Of a stretch of 38,687 bases of DNA, positions 28,237 to 37,046 are shown piece by piece. Numbering within the stretch: position 1 is the stretch's first letter; each line of letters starts with the position of its first letter. The notes beneath the pieces are model-generated. The model was given only the letters and a program-made list of their open reading frames with translations. It was not told the origin of the DNA and did no database searches. This DNA comes from Limosilactobacillus caviae. Its GTDB lineage: Bacteria; Bacillota; Bacilli; Lactobacillales; Lactobacillaceae. Both the position numbers and the translations under genes were made by a program. Location: the NCBI RefSeq assembly GCF_014635905.1, contig NZ_BMDS01000010.1:1-38687 (forward strand), in the 5' to 3' direction.

Positions 28237-28962
28237 TTATTCATCATCATCAATATCTTCAATTTGAATGTAATTACTTGTAATATATTTCTTTCGCCCA
28301 ATCTGATACCAGGTAATCTCGTCATTATCATTGAGTTTACCAATTAATGTAACCTCATTACCGTTTGGAATCTCTGCCACTTTATTTCCATACGGTGCGT
28401 CGTAGACATTGATTGACTTGTTATGAAGGTAGTCAACTTTTGCACGGACATTTTTAAGCGGAATAACGGTTAAATTATTAACTAATCGTGATTTTTCTTT
28501 TCGTAAATTAGTATTGAATGGGTTGTCAACGACATGCATCTGGTCATACTTGATCCATTGGTCAGCACCGATTTCATACCAAAATTGCCCGTTCTTAGTT
28601 GCAACTCGGTGGAAAGATTTTACTGTAATATCAGCAGGGAGGGGGGCACCAATCGGCATCCCGCCAGCCGTATCAAAGACCTGTGTCGGTGCATCAAGAC
28701 GTAGGTACATTTCGATTGATTGAACTTCACCCCAGTTTTGCTTACGATAAAAAAGGTGAACTATCCGTTGGCGCATGTCAAATGTGCCCCGAGTTTCGCC
28801 TTCTGTCTTTACATAGCGGTAATTAGGAAATTGTTTCCGCTCAATTTGATATTCTTGGCCGATAAAACCGCGTAATAACTGCGGCACTGTAAGATTTGCT
28901 CCCGAATCAATGTCATTATAGTAAACCCAGATTGGATTTCCAGTTTTAAACTTGTCAATCAT
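28237..28962 (-). CDS. MucBP/SH3-like domain protein without signal peptide
   Basis: A 241-residue protein. ATG 28962 is used because GGAG lies 8 nt upstream and the MucBP-like domain begins at once; a longer frame to 29091 lacks support. Residues about 10-75 (VYYNDIDSGANL, GFIGQEYQI, FPNYRYVKTEG, VHLFYRK) resemble a MucBP unit. Two SH3b-like segments follow (LRLDAPTQVFDTAGG ... FWYEIGADQWI, and INVYDAPYGNKVAEIP ... TWYQIGRKKYI). The end is acidic (EDIDDDE). Both domain types normally work outside the cell, yet no signal peptide, membrane segment or anchor is visible. Function unknown; it may be a cytoplasmic relative or leave the cell by a non-classical route. Confidence 0.82.
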   Translation of the reverse strand: MIDKFKTGNPIWVYYNDIDSGANLTVPQLLRGFIGQEYQIERKQFPNYRYVKTEGETRGTFDMRQRIVHLFYRKQNWGEVQSIEMYLRLDAPTQVFDTAGGMPIGAPLPADITVKSFHRVATKNGQFWYEIGADQWIKYDQMHVVDNPFNTNLRKEKSRLVNNLTVIPLKNVRAKVDYLHNKSINVYDAPYGNKVAEIPNGNEVTLIGKLNDNDEITWYQIGRKKYITSNYIQIEDIDDDE

Positions 28963-29050
28963 TATTAACACTCCGTAACCTAAATTATCTATTATTATAG
29001 CGCTTTTTGGTAGCTGACACGATATTGAACCATTATATTTCTCTTGATAA

Positions 29051-29088
29051 TTGCGAATAGGTGAAATTTCTATTACAATAGGCCTATT
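29051..29088 (+). promoter_or_regulatory. Promoter and palindromic operator of the ECF S-component gene
   Basis: TTGCGA (29051-29056), 17-bp spacer, TACAAT (29074-29079). A perfect 12-bp palindrome AATAGGCCTATT (29077-29088) overlaps the -10 box and start region. The cognate regulator is not recognisable. Confidence 0.6.
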
Positions 29089-29111
29089 CAAATTTATTTA
29101 GGAGAATTAAA

Positions 29112-29720
29112 ATGGCAAGAACTCGGCACCAACAAATAAGACATAACACGACTTTGGCAATTTTTATTGCAATTATCCTTTTACAGGATTTTGTCCCGTT
29201 TTTTGGTAATATTCCATTGGGACCGTTGAGTATAACCACTCTTCATGTGACAGTCATCATTGCCGCAATTGTCTTGGGCCCCATAGATGGTGCAATTATT
29301 GGCGGCATTTGGGGAATTTTAACATGGATTCGTGCTTTTGTTGCTCCCAGTAGTCCGCTTGCACCATTAGTATTTGTTAACCCGCTTGTCTCGGTTATTC
29401 CCCGAATCATGATTGGGTTAATTGCTGGCTATACATTTATTCTTTTGCGTCGGCTATTTAAATCTAAATATGGTGCCGCAGTTGGTGCCGCAATTATTGG
29501 AACCCTTACTAATACTGGATTAGTTTTAGGCTTTATCTATCTATTTTATCGTACTCCAGCAGTTGCGCAAACATATGGCGTCAATGTTAACCATTTATTA
29601 ATTGCCCTTGAAACAGTTATGGCGACTAATGGCCTGGCTGAGTTGATTTTAGCAATTGTTTTGGTCCCCATGGTTGCAATCCCCGTGTTAGAAGTTCGCC
29701 GTCGATTAGAAGTAAACTAA
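29112..29720 (+). CDS. ECF transporter S component, possibly pantothenate (PanT-like)
   Basis: Membrane substrate-capture subunit of a group II ECF vitamin transporter (202 aa, about six membrane segments). The conserved core FFGNIPLGPLSITTLHVTVI, VLGPIDGAIIGGIWG and VFVNPLVSVIPRIMIG resembles the pantothenate-type S components I know, so pantothenate is the best guess. Other vitamins cannot be excluded. The shared EcfA/EcfT energising module is not in this window and is usually encoded near ribosomal protein genes. AGGAGAA precedes ATG. Single-gene unit with its own promoter and terminator. Confidence 0.82.
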   Translation: MARTRHQQIRHNTTLAIFIAIILLQDFVPFFGNIPLGPLSITTLHVTVIIAAIVLGPIDGAIIGGIWGILTWIRAFVAPSSPLAPLVFVNPLVSVIPRIMIGLIAGYTFILLRRLFKSKYGAAVGAAIIGTLTNTGLVLGFIYLFYRTPAVAQTYGVNVNHLLIALETVMATNGLAELILAIVLVPMVAIPVLEVRRRLEVN

Positions 29721-29723
29721 AAG

Positions 29724-29770
29724 AACTTGAGAGTAAAGTCGTTATGACCATACTTTCAAGTTTTTTTTTG
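29724..29770. terminator. Terminator between the ECF gene and clpE
   Basis: AACTTGA-GAGTA (29724-29735) pairs with TACTTTCAAGTT (29751-29762) with one mismatch, followed by a long T-run (to about 29769). Confidence 0.82.
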
Positions 29771-29776
29771 GTTAAA

Positions 29777-31972
29777 TTATTTTGCTGGTACTTCTTGTGC
29801 TTCTTCAACGACAATATCACCATCATCATTGAGGTTAGCAGTTAATTTATGAGCATCACTATGATCAAGAACATAATCAGCAATTCGATCTTCAATTTGT
29901 TCTTGAATTACTCGACGAAGCGGGCGTGCTCCCATCTTAGGATCAAAGCCCATGTCGACTAGTTTTTCTTCAACACCATTAGTAACTTCAATATGCAAAT
30001 CCTTGTCGGCAAGCATGTTGTTAACATCAGAGATCATTAAGTTAACAATCTTCATCAAGTCATCCTTAGTTAAAGCGTTGAATTGAACGATATCGTCAAA
30101 ACGATTTAAGAATTCTGGCTTGAAGTAATTAGTTAATTTGTCAATGATTGAGTGGGTGCTGCCATTAGATTCAGCACCAAAACCAACACTAGCCTCAGCA
30201 TCACCGGTTCCGGCATTCGATGTCATGATAATAATTGTGTCCTTGAAACTAACTGTTCGTCCTTGCGAATCAGTTAACCGGCCATCATCGAGAATCTGTA
30301 AGAACATGTGCATTACATCTGGGTGAGCTTTTTCAACTTCATCAAGAAGAATCAAGCTGTATGGGTGCCGCCGTACTTGTTCAGTAAGCTGTCCGGCTTC
30401 TTCGTAACCAACATAACCAGGGGCAGCCCCGATAAGCTTGGAAGTAGAGGTTTTATCCATGTATTCGGACATATCGAACCGAATCATCGCATCTTTAGAA
30501 CCAAATAGCTGAAGGGCAAGTTGCTTAGCTGTTTCGGTCTTACCAACACCAGTAGGACCAACAAAGAGAAAACTACCAATTGGCCGACCGGACTTGTTTA
30601 GACCGATTCGATTACGGCGAATAGCTCGGGCAACCTTATCAACCGCTTGTGTTTGACCAATAACGTGTTCATCGAGCTTTTTATCAAGGTCGCGAAGTTG
30701 GTTTTCCTCCTGTTTTTGAAGGTCGCCAACTGGAATATTAGTCCGCTCCTCAACGATTCGTTGCATATCTTTGACGGTAACAGTTGCAGAATCTTCAGTA
30801 TGGTTTTCTTCTGCTTCTTTCTTCGCCTTTTCAAGCTTTGCAACTTGATCCCGATAAAAGGCCGCCTTTTCGTAATCCTGATTATCTGCAGCTTGTTGCT
30901 TATGTGCCTCAGCTGTATGGATTTCGTTTTCAATTGCGTTAGGATCTACATTCTTAAGAGTTAAGTTCTTCTTTGAGCCGGCTTCATCAAGCAGGTCGAT
31001 GGCCTTATCAGGAAGATACCGATCCTGAATATAGCGATCGGAAAGCTTAGCAGCAGCAACGACAGCATCGTCAGTATATTTGACGTGGTGGTAATCTTGG
31101 TAACGGCTCTTAATACCATTGAGGATCCGGATGGTCTCTTCAACAGATGGTTCATCAACTTCAACTGGTTGGAATCGACGTGCAAGAGCAGCATCTTTTT
31201 CAATCTTTCGGTATTCATTAAGTGTAGTAGCACCGACTAATTGAAAATCACCACGGGCAAGGGCAGGCTTAAGGACGTTTCCAGCATCCATGCCGCCTTC
31301 AGCATTACCAGCTCCCATGATTTCATGGACTTCATCGATAAAGAGAATGATATTCTTATTCTTACGAACTTCTTCCATTAACTGTTGCATCCGTTTTTCA
31401 AATTGTCCACGAATTCCAGTACCTTGAACAAGTGAAACAACATCGAGACGGATAATTTCCTTATTAGCAAGCTTTTCTGGAACCTGACCGCTCACAATTG
31501 CCTGGGCTAAACCTTCAACAACGGCCGTTTTACCAACCCCGGCTTCACCAATAAGGACAGGGTTATTCTTTGTCCGCCGGTTTAGAATTTCGATTACGCG
31601 CTTGATTTCGTTATCCCGACCAATAACCGGATCAATCTTTCCTTGGCGGGCGAGGTCAGTAAGATTAATACCATATTGTCCTAGGATACCTTTACCGTTG
31701 CGTCCGCCGCCTTGACGCTGAGCTTGACCGTTTATATTTTGACCATTAGCGCCAGCAGCTTGACTTTGCATATTATTCATTGCGTTCATGAAGTCTTCGA
31801 GGCTTCCAAATCCGAAATTATTCATTCCGTTACCTCCATTCATCATTTCTGTTTGTAGATTTTGTAATTTTTGATAACAATTTTGGCAGAGGTCTATTTG
31901 AATCCGTTGACCATTGAAATTCATTTGTAGATGAATCGTGGCTGGATTTTGATGACAATATTGACATAGCAT
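29777..31972 (-). CDS. clpE: ATP-dependent Clp protease ATP-binding subunit ClpE
   Basis: Heat-shock AAA+ unfoldase that feeds ClpP and helps disaggregation and recovery from stress. The N-terminal C4 zinc finger (Cys3, Cys6, Cys29, Cys32) distinguishes ClpE from ClpC. A Gly/Gln/Asn-rich linker precedes the first AAA+ module ([19 protein letters not shown]), then a UVR-type coiled segment ([18 protein letters not shown]) and the second AAA+ module ([22 protein letters not shown]). The C-terminal D2 small domain ends the protein. Length 731 is normal. The promoter has a CtsR box just downstream of its -10, and a CIRCE-like element lies further upstream, so control by CtsR and perhaps HrcA is expected. 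Confidence 0.97.
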   Translation of the reverse strand: MLCQYCHQNPATIHLQMNFNGQRIQIDLCQNCYQKLQNLQTEMMNGGNGMNNFGFGSLEDFMNAMNNMQSQAAGANGQNINGQAQRQGGGRNGKGILGQYGINLTDLARQGKIDPVIGRDNEIKRVIEILNRRTKNNPVLIGEAGVGKTAVVEGLAQAIVSGQVPEKLANKEIIRLDVVSLVQGTGIRGQFEKRMQQLMEEVRKNKNIILFIDEVHEIMGAGNAEGGMDAGNVLKPALARGDFQLVGATTLNEYRKIEKDAALARRFQPVEVDEPSVEETIRILNGIKSRYQDYHHVKYTDDAVVAAAKLSDRYIQDRYLPDKAIDLLDEAGSKKNLTLKNVDPNAIENEIHTAEAHKQQAADNQDYEKAAFYRDQVAKLEKAKKEAEENHTEDSATVTVKDMQRIVEERTNIPVGDLQKQEENQLRDLDKKLDEHVIGQTQAVDKVARAIRRNRIGLNKSGRPIGSFLFVGPTGVGKTETAKQLALQLFGSKDAMIRFDMSEYMDKTSTSKLIGAAPGYVGYEEAGQLTEQVRRHPYSLILLDEVEKAHPDVMHMFLQILDDGRLTDSQGRTVSFKDTIIIMTSNAGTGDAEASVGFGAESNGSTHSIIDKLTNYFKPEFLNRFDDIVQFNALTKDDLMKIVNLMISDVNNMLADKDLHIEVTNGVEEKLVDMGFDPKMGARPLRRVIQEQIEDRIADYVLDHSDAHKLTANLNDDGDIVVEEAQEVPAK

Positions 31973-32017
31973 CTGAAATTAAATACCTCCTAAAATAGTT
32001 CAGCAAGATTGCGTCTG

Positions 32018-32034
32018 TTTGACCTTTCTTGACC
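32018..32034 (-). promoter_or_regulatory. clpE: CtsR operator of clpE
   Basis: On the minus strand GGTCAAGAAAGGTCAAA matches the CtsR heptad-repeat consensus RGTCAAANANRGTCAAA with one mismatch. It lies 46 nt upstream of the start codon, just after the -10. Confidence 0.88.
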
Positions 32035-32044
32035 ATTGATTAAT

Positions 32045-32072
32045 ATTATACTTACTTTTTATCGCAAAGCAA
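32045..32072 (-). promoter_or_regulatory. clpE: clpE promoter
   Basis: On the minus strand TTGCTT (32072-32067) is 16 bp from a consensus TATAAT (32050-32045), immediately upstream of the CtsR box. Confidence 0.65.
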
Positions 32073-32165
32073 GTCATAAAACCTAAATATTTTCTTAAGT
32101 AAGGAGCATCCTTGTACGTTTAACCAAAATTACTTAGGAACGTCTAAAGGAATCCCACTATGATT

Positions 32166-32192
32166 TTAGCACTCTTTAGTCATGAATGCTAA
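32166..32192. promoter_or_regulatory. CIRCE-like element (HrcA operator)
   Basis: TTAGCACTC-N9-GAATGCTAA differs from the CIRCE consensus TTAGCACTC-N9-GAGTGCTAA at one base. It sits in the divergent region between clpE and the 61-aa gene, about 95 bp upstream of the clpE -35 and 70 bp from the other start codon. The rest of this 288-nt gap holds a TATAAT at 32220-32225 for the plus-strand gene and nothing else I recognise. Confidence 0.72.
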
Positions 32193-32260
32193 AACGGATG
32201 CTTTATAATATTTATCGTGTATAATTAGGTAGACAGAGATCTTTATATTGAGGTGATTGG

Positions 32261-32446
32261 ATGGCAGAAGAAAAGTTTGAACAATTACTAGATGACTTGC
32301 GAACTAAAAAAATTGATCATTTTGAAATTACCCCTGAGAATTTTCAGGAATTTCAACCGATTTTTCATGCTTACGCTTATCGTTCCCAGATTGAAGGAAA
32401 AGCACAACGCGGCGGTAAAATTACTTATCAATTGCGAGAGCGATAA
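32261..32446 (+). CDS. Conserved-looking small protein of unknown function
   Basis: A 61-residue soluble, charged protein (MAEEKFEQLLDDLRTKK at the start, GKAQRGGKITYQLRER at the end). GAGGTGATTGG before ATG 32261 is a good ribosome binding site, and TATAAT at 32220-32225 could serve as its -10. No domain, signal peptide or membrane segment is seen. The neighbouring CIRCE-like site raises the possibility that it is heat-shock controlled. I do not recognise a function. Confidence 0.72.
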   Translation: MAEEKFEQLLDDLRTKKIDHFEITPENFQEFQPIFHAYAYRSQIEGKAQRGGKITYQLRER

Positions 32447-32455
32447 AACGCAAGA

Positions 32456-32491
32456 TGTAAGCTTGTATTTAACGCTTACAATTGCTAAAAT
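32456..32491 (+). promoter_or_regulatory. ptsH: ptsHI promoter with inverted repeat and cre-like site
   Basis: TTGTAT (32463-32468), 17-bp spacer, extended -10 TG-C-TAAAAT (32483-32491). TGTAAGC (32456-32462) and GCTTACA (32474-32480) form an inverted repeat around the -35. On the minus strand TTGTAAGCGTTAAAT (32481-32467) fits the cre consensus with one mismatch, suggesting CcpA control. Confidence 0.65.
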
Positions 32492-32506
32492 GTAAATATC
32501 GAGGTG

Positions 32507-32529
32507 TATCAGCGGTCCAGCTGCTGATA
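32507..32529 (+). promoter_or_regulatory. ptsH: Leader hairpin of ptsHI mRNA
   Basis: TATCAGC (32507-32513) pairs perfectly with GCTGATA (32523-32529) over a 9-nt loop in the untranslated leader. No T-run follows. It may stabilise the 5' end; its role is unknown. Confidence 0.5.
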
Positions 32530-32567
32530 ATAAATTAATTATATCTGCTCGAAGGAGACTGATTAAT

Positions 32568-32834
32568 ATGGAAAAACGTGAATTTACAATTACTTCAGAG
32601 ACCGGTATTCATGCTCGTCCAGCTACTATTTTGGTACAAGCTGCTTCAAAGTTCTCATCTGATATTACTCTTTCATACGAAGGTAAGAGTGTTAACTTGA
32701 AGTCAATCATGGGTGTAATGTCACTTGGTGTTGGTCAAAATGCTAAGGTTACTATTGCAGCCAATGGTGACGATGAAAAAGAAGCATTGGACACCGTTGC
32801 TGAAACTATGAAAAAGGAAGGATTGACTGACTAA
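32568..32834 (+). CDS. ptsH: Phosphocarrier protein HPr
   Basis: Central phosphocarrier of the sugar phosphotransferase system (88 aa). His15 in TGIHARPA receives phosphate from Enzyme I. Ser46 in [12 protein letters not shown] is the HPr kinase site whose phosphorylated form is the CcpA corepressor. This links it to the cre sites at the transpeptidase and adhesin genes. GAAGGAGA precedes ATG 32568. The stop overlaps the ptsI start. Confidence 0.98.
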   Translation: MEKREFTITSETGIHARPATILVQAASKFSSDITLSYEGKSVNLKSIMGVMSLGVGQNAKVTIAANGDDEKEALDTVAETMKKEGLTD

Positions 32835-34564
32835 TGTCTTTACTGCTAGACGGGCTTGCGGCTAGTAGTGGGATTACCATCGCACCTGCACGCCTGTTAG
32901 TAGGGTCAGATCTATCTATAAAAAAACAGCATACAGCTGATGAGAATCATGAGGTCGCCCGGCTTCATGATTCTTTTGCGTTAAGCAGGACTGAGCTTCA
33001 AGCATTGTCTCAGCAAGTACATCACCGGCTTGGTCAGCGCGCAGTGACAATTATTGACACGCAGATTGCAATTTTAGATGATCCGACTTTACAAAATAAG
33101 ATTATTGACCGGATTAATAGTCATCATGATACAGCGGAGTGGGCGGTCAAAAAGATAGAGGACTATTATTTAAATATTTTTGAGCATAAAAATGATAATG
33201 ATTATCTATATGCTCGTGCAACTGCATTACGTGATGTGACTAAAAGAATTTTGAGCCACTTATTGAATGTTCCCCTACCGGATCCTGCCTTGTTGGACCA
33301 TCGTGCTATTTTTGTGGCAGATAATATTACTCCTACAGATACTGCCCAGTTCAATAAAAGGTACGTTGCCGGAATTGTGACAACAAATGGCGGTAGAACA
33401 TCTCATTTTACGATTATGAGTAAGACGTTGGCACTGCCGGCTGTTGTTGGTGTTAAAAATGCGACGACGCTAATTCATGATGGTGATATGTTAATTGTTG
33501 ATGGTATTCATGGAAAAGTTATCGTTGACCCAACCAATGATGAAATTGAACATTACCGTTTACTGGCTGGTAAGTTTGCACAAGAACAGCAAAAGTGGGG
33601 CGCTTTAAAAGACAAGCAGACTGTGAGCGCGGACGGACGCCGGTTTGAAGTTGCGGCTAATGTTGGTACATTTGCAGATATTATTGACGCCCAAGAAGAT
33701 GGTGCAGAAGGAATTGGGTTGCTGCGGACTGAATTTCTCTATATGAATAGGGAAGAGCTGCCTGATGAAGAGCAGCAATTTACAGCGTATAAACGTTTTG
33801 TTGCAGCAATGAATCAGCAGCATGTGGTTGCTCGTACTCTTGATATCGGCGGGGACAAAAAATTAGGAATGGTTAAGCTTCCCCGTGAGGCTAATCCATA
33901 CCTCGGCTTTCGCGCAATAAGAATCGGTCTAGCGCGACCGGAAATTTTACGGCCACAGTTACGGGCATTGCTCCGTTCTTCAGTCTATGGACGGTTAGCA
34001 ATTATGTTTCCAATGATTGCGACAATTGAAGAATTTAAGCAGGCACGGGCGATTCTCGATGAAGAAAAAGACAAGTTGGAAAAGGAAGGCTACCAGGTTG
34101 CTAAAAACATTGAGGTGGGGATGATGTTAGAAATCCCGGCCGTTGCTGTAATGGCAGAACATTTTGCAAAATATGTCGATTTCTTTAGCATTGGGAGCAA
34201 TGATTTAGTTCAGTATATGTTTGCGGTTGACCGAGGGAATCAGGAAGTTGCGTACCTATACCAAGAACTTCATCCCGCGGTTTTACGAATGGTTCGCCGG
34301 GTGATTGAAGCGGCACATGCAGAAGGTAAATGGATTGGCATGTGTGGCGAAATGGCTAGTAACCCAATTGCGGTTCCGCTTTTAATGGCAATGGGGCTTG
34401 ATGAATTTTCAATGAATAGCAGTCAGATTTTACGGATTCGATCTTTAATCAACCAATTAAGCACTCGTAAACTACAACCGCTAGTTCATCGCGCAATTAA
34501 CGCTGAGACGGCCGCTAATGTTCGAAAATTAGTGGAAGAATATGTACCAGAAGTGAAGATTTAA
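32834..34564 (+). CDS. ptsI: Phosphoenolpyruvate-protein phosphotransferase (Enzyme I)
   Basis: Cytoplasmic first enzyme of the PTS, passing phosphate from PEP to HPr. At 576 residues it is full length. His191 in GGRTSHFTIMSK is the phosphorylated residue. The PEP-binding barrel contains GIGLLRTEFLYM, RTLDIGGDKK, SIGSNDLVQYMFAVDR and the catalytic Cys segment GMCGEMASNP. It is translationally coupled to ptsH by TAATG. Confidence 0.98.
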   Translation: MSLLLDGLAASSGITIAPARLLVGSDLSIKKQHTADENHEVARLHDSFALSRTELQALSQQVHHRLGQRAVTIIDTQIAILDDPTLQNKIIDRINSHHDTAEWAVKKIEDYYLNIFEHKNDNDYLYARATALRDVTKRILSHLLNVPLPDPALLDHRAIFVADNITPTDTAQFNKRYVAGIVTTNGGRTSHFTIMSKTLALPAVVGVKNATTLIHDGDMLIVDGIHGKVIVDPTNDEIEHYRLLAGKFAQEQQKWGALKDKQTVSADGRRFEVAANVGTFADIIDAQEDGAEGIGLLRTEFLYMNREELPDEEQQFTAYKRFVAAMNQQHVVARTLDIGGDKKLGMVKLPREANPYLGFRAIRIGLARPEILRPQLRALLRSSVYGRLAIMFPMIATIEEFKQARAILDEEKDKLEKEGYQVAKNIEVGMMLEIPAVAVMAEHFAKYVDFFSIGSNDLVQYMFAVDRGNQEVAYLYQELHPAVLRMVRRVIEAAHAEGKWIGMCGEMASNPIAVPLLMAMGLDEFSMNSSQILRIRSLINQLSTRKLQPLVHRAINAETAANVRKLVEEYVPEVKI

Positions 34565-34572
34565 TAGAGAAG

Positions 34573-34616
34573 ATGAGAAATAACTGCCTTATTGGGGAAG
34601 CTATTTCTCATTTTTT
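34573..34616 (+). terminator. Terminator of ptsHI
   Basis: ATGAGAAATA (34573-34582) pairs with TATTTCTCAT (34602-34611); a T-run follows. The remaining gap to the next gene (34617-34797) holds its promoter and nothing else evident. Confidence 0.8.
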
Positions 34617-34707
34617 ATGGACAAAAGATTTTGTAAAGAATTAGTAATCATTCTTGTTGTTTCTTGTCATGATTAGGTCAAGGGACTAGAATAATTTAAA
34701 TACGGTT

Positions 34708-34736
34708 TTGCGGTTCGCTGAATGCTTTAGTATAAT
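34708..34736 (+). promoter_or_regulatory. Promoter of the glycosyltransferase operon
   Basis: TTGCGG (34708-34713), 17-bp spacer, consensus TATAAT (34731-34736). Confidence 0.68.
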
Positions 34737-34797
34737 AGCAGTTATTACTAAAATTAAAATCGAAAAAATTTCGTGATGAAAAAAAGGAGCAGTTAGG

Positions 34798-36015
34798 TTG
34801 AATATTGGTATTTTTACAGATACATATTTCCCACAGGTGAGTGGCGTTGCGACTTCTATTAAGACGCTTCGTGATGAACTGATTGCTCAGGGACATCATG
34901 TATATATCTTTACGACGACTGATCCTAAGGCTAAGCACGATGACGTTGAAAACGGGATTTATCGTTTTGCAAGCATTCCGTTTGTTTCATTTTCTGATCG
35001 GCGGATTGCAGTTCGCGGCGTATTTCGTGCTATAAAACTTGCTAAAAAATTCCAATTAGATATAGTTCATAATCAGACGGAATTTGCACTCGGTGTGATG
35101 GGGAAAACAGTCGCTAGGCATTTACATATTCCCTGCCTCCATACCTACCATACAATGTATCAGGACTACTTACACTATATTGCAAACGGGCATATTTTAA
35201 AGCCGCATGATGTAGCACGATTAGCGCATTTATACCTGAAAAATATATCAGGAATTATTGCTCCCAGTGATCGCGTCCTTGAAACATTAGAAAGTTACCA
35301 TGTAGAATCTCCCATTCAGGTAATTCCAACAGGGATCAATTTGCGGGTATATAATCAACGCGATTCAGCAAAAGATCTTGCTAATTTACGGGCACGATTA
35401 GGGTATGGGGCGACTACACCGGTATTGCTTTCGTTAAGTCGTTTAGCATATGAAAAGAATATTCATACTTTGATTGAAGCAATGCCAGATATCCTTAGCC
35501 ACCAGCCTAATGCACAGTTATTGATTGTTGGAGATGGCCCGGCAAAGCATACTTTAGAGCGTCAGGTTCGTGAAATGGGTCTCAATGGTCATGTTAGTTT
35601 TGCTGGTGAAATTCCGAATGATGAAGTTTATCATTATTACCAAATGGCTGATGTTTTCGTGTCAGCGTCTGATTCGGAGTCACAGGGTTTGACCTATGAT
35701 GAGGCTCTTGCATCAGACCTGCCAATCGTTGTGATGCGGAGTGAATATACTGATCAATTAATTGATGATGCAGCAATTGGAATTAGTTTCCAAAAACGGG
35801 CTGATCTTGTCAATGGGGTTTTGTATTATCTAAACCAACCGCAGACGTCAGAATCAAGGTTAAGACGTCAACAAAAATTACACGAGATTTCAGCGGAAGT
35901 TTTTGTGGAAAGGGTAGTCGAATTCTATCATGATTGTCAGTGCAAAATGATAAATCAAGATAAAATTAAGCAAACAGAAAAATCGCGTCGTCTTTTTCAC
36001 CGCTCAAGGAGTTAA
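34798..36015 (+). CDS. GT4 glycosyltransferase, probable diacylglycerol glucosyltransferase
   Basis: Cytoplasmic-face glycosyltransferase (405 aa) resembling the enzymes that add the first glucose to diacylglycerol for glycolipids and lipoteichoic acid anchors (LafA/Lmo2555 type). The N-terminus MNIGIFTDTYFPQVSGVATSI is characteristic, and LHTYHTMYQDYLHYI and VIPTGINL follow. The GT-B C-terminal domain has LLSLSRLAYEKNIHTLIEA and SDSESQGLTYDEALAS with the EX7E-type glutamates. The start is TTG 34798 with AAAGGAG upstream and no ATG in a suitable position. The end is rich in Lys/Arg. It overlaps the next gene by TAATG; the three genes form an operon. Confidence 0.9.
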   Translation: MNIGIFTDTYFPQVSGVATSIKTLRDELIAQGHHVYIFTTTDPKAKHDDVENGIYRFASIPFVSFSDRRIAVRGVFRAIKLAKKFQLDIVHNQTEFALGVMGKTVARHLHIPCLHTYHTMYQDYLHYIANGHILKPHDVARLAHLYLKNISGIIAPSDRVLETLESYHVESPIQVIPTGINLRVYNQRDSAKDLANLRARLGYGATTPVLLSLSRLAYEKNIHTLIEAMPDILSHQPNAQLLIVGDGPAKHTLERQVREMGLNGHVSFAGEIPNDEVYHYYQMADVFVSASDSESQGLTYDEALASDLPIVVMRSEYTDQLIDDAAIGISFQKRADLVNGVLYYLNQPQTSESRLRRQQKLHEISAEVFVERVVEFYHDCQCKMINQDKIKQTEKSRRLFHRSRS

Positions 36016-37046
36016 TGATGATTAAAATAACAATGTTTTCATCTGCAGATAAAGTTGCAGGACAAGGTGTTGGCAGTGCCTACCTTGAATTGATCAATTT
36101 GTTACGTAATCAATGCAGTGATAAATTTGAAATTGAGATTAATCGGTATGGTAAAAGTCAAATTAGCCATTATCATACGATTGACCCGCTTTTCTATTTT
36201 TCAACTTTCTCTAAAAAAAGGGGTCGAAAGATCGGTTATGTTCATTTCCTTCCTGAGACCCTAGAAGGAAGCCTAACAATCCCGCAACCATTCCGCGGGC
36301 TTTTTTATCGTTACATTATTGCTTTTTATAAACGAATGGATCAGCTGGTAGTAGTAAACCCTTCTTTTATTGAAAAATTAGTTGCTTATGGAATTCCTAA
36401 GGACAAAATTACGTATATCCCTAATTTCGTCGATAGTGATCATTTTTATCAATACTCTGCTGTAGATAGGACCGCTTTACGGAAGAAATATAATATCACG
36501 CCGGATAAGTTTGTGGTTTTAGGCAGCGGTCAAGTTCAAGAAAGAAAAGGGGTTCCAGACTTCATTCGCCTAGCTCGGCAAAATCCTGACGTTGATTTTA
36601 TCTGGGCGGGAGGATTTTCGTTTGGAAGACTAACAGACGGCTATAGTGAATTAAAGCGAGTGGTAGATAATCCGCCCGCTAACTTAAAATTTACCGGAAT
36701 TGTTTCCCGTGATAAGATTGTTGAATTAAATAACTTAGCTGACCTATTTTTGCTGCCTTCCTATAATGAACTTTTCCCAATGTCGGTGTTAGAAGCGTTT
36801 AGTTGTGGAACACCAGTAATGTTGCGTGACTTAGAACTTTATCATTCTATTATTGATGGGGATTACGAGCCGGCAAAAGATGTTAATGAAATGCAGATGA
36901 AGCTTACATTGTTGCGCAATGATCCTGCACGGTTAGCACACTGGCAAAAACAGGCACAAATAGCAGCGCGTAAATATTCAAAAGAACACTTGGCAAACGT
37001 TTGGACAAGTTTTTATATGGACCAGGCGCGAAAGGGGGATGCTTAG
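36015..37046 (+). CDS. GT4 glycosyltransferase, probable second glycolipid transferase
   Basis: A 343-residue GT-B enzyme that probably adds the second sugar to monoglucosyl-diacylglycerol (LafB/CpoA type), by its partner and sequence style. It has VAGQGVGSAYLELINLL at the N-terminus, YIPNFVDSDHF, the VVLGSGQVQERKGVPDFI phosphate-binding region and PSYNELFPMSVLEAFSCGTPV. Two adjacent ATGs (36015 and 36018) are possible. The second has better spacing (6 nt) from AAGGAG; the first overlaps the upstream stop. Confidence 0.88.
   Translation: MMIKITMFSSADKVAGQGVGSAYLELINLLRNQCSDKFEIEINRYGKSQISHYHTIDPLFYFSTFSKKRGRKIGYVHFLPETLEGSLTIPQPFRGLFYRYIIAFYKRMDQLVVVNPSFIEKLVAYGIPKDKITYIPNFVDSDHFYQYSAVDRTALRKKYNITPDKFVVLGSGQVQERKGVPDFIRLARQNPDVDFIWAGGFSFGRLTDGYSELKRVVDNPPANLKFTGIVSRDKIVELNNLADLFLLPSYNELFPMSVLEAFSCGTPVMLRDLELYHSIIDGDYEPAKDVNEMQMKLTLLRNDPARLAHWQKQAQIAARKYSKEHLANVWTSFYMDQARKGDA

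Noticed and set aside
28641-28646. G6 run in the MucBP/SH3-like gene as a phase switch
   Set aside because: Short and interrupted (GGGAGGGGGG); no frame anomaly is seen.
28963-29091. N-terminal extension of the MucBP/SH3-like protein
   Set aside because: No ribosome binding site, unrelated composition, and it runs back over the divergent ECF promoter.
37001-37045. ATG 37001 as start of the flippase-like protein
   Set aside because: It overlaps the upstream gene by 46 nt without a ribosome binding site; GTG 37046 has AAAGGGGG at ideal spacing.
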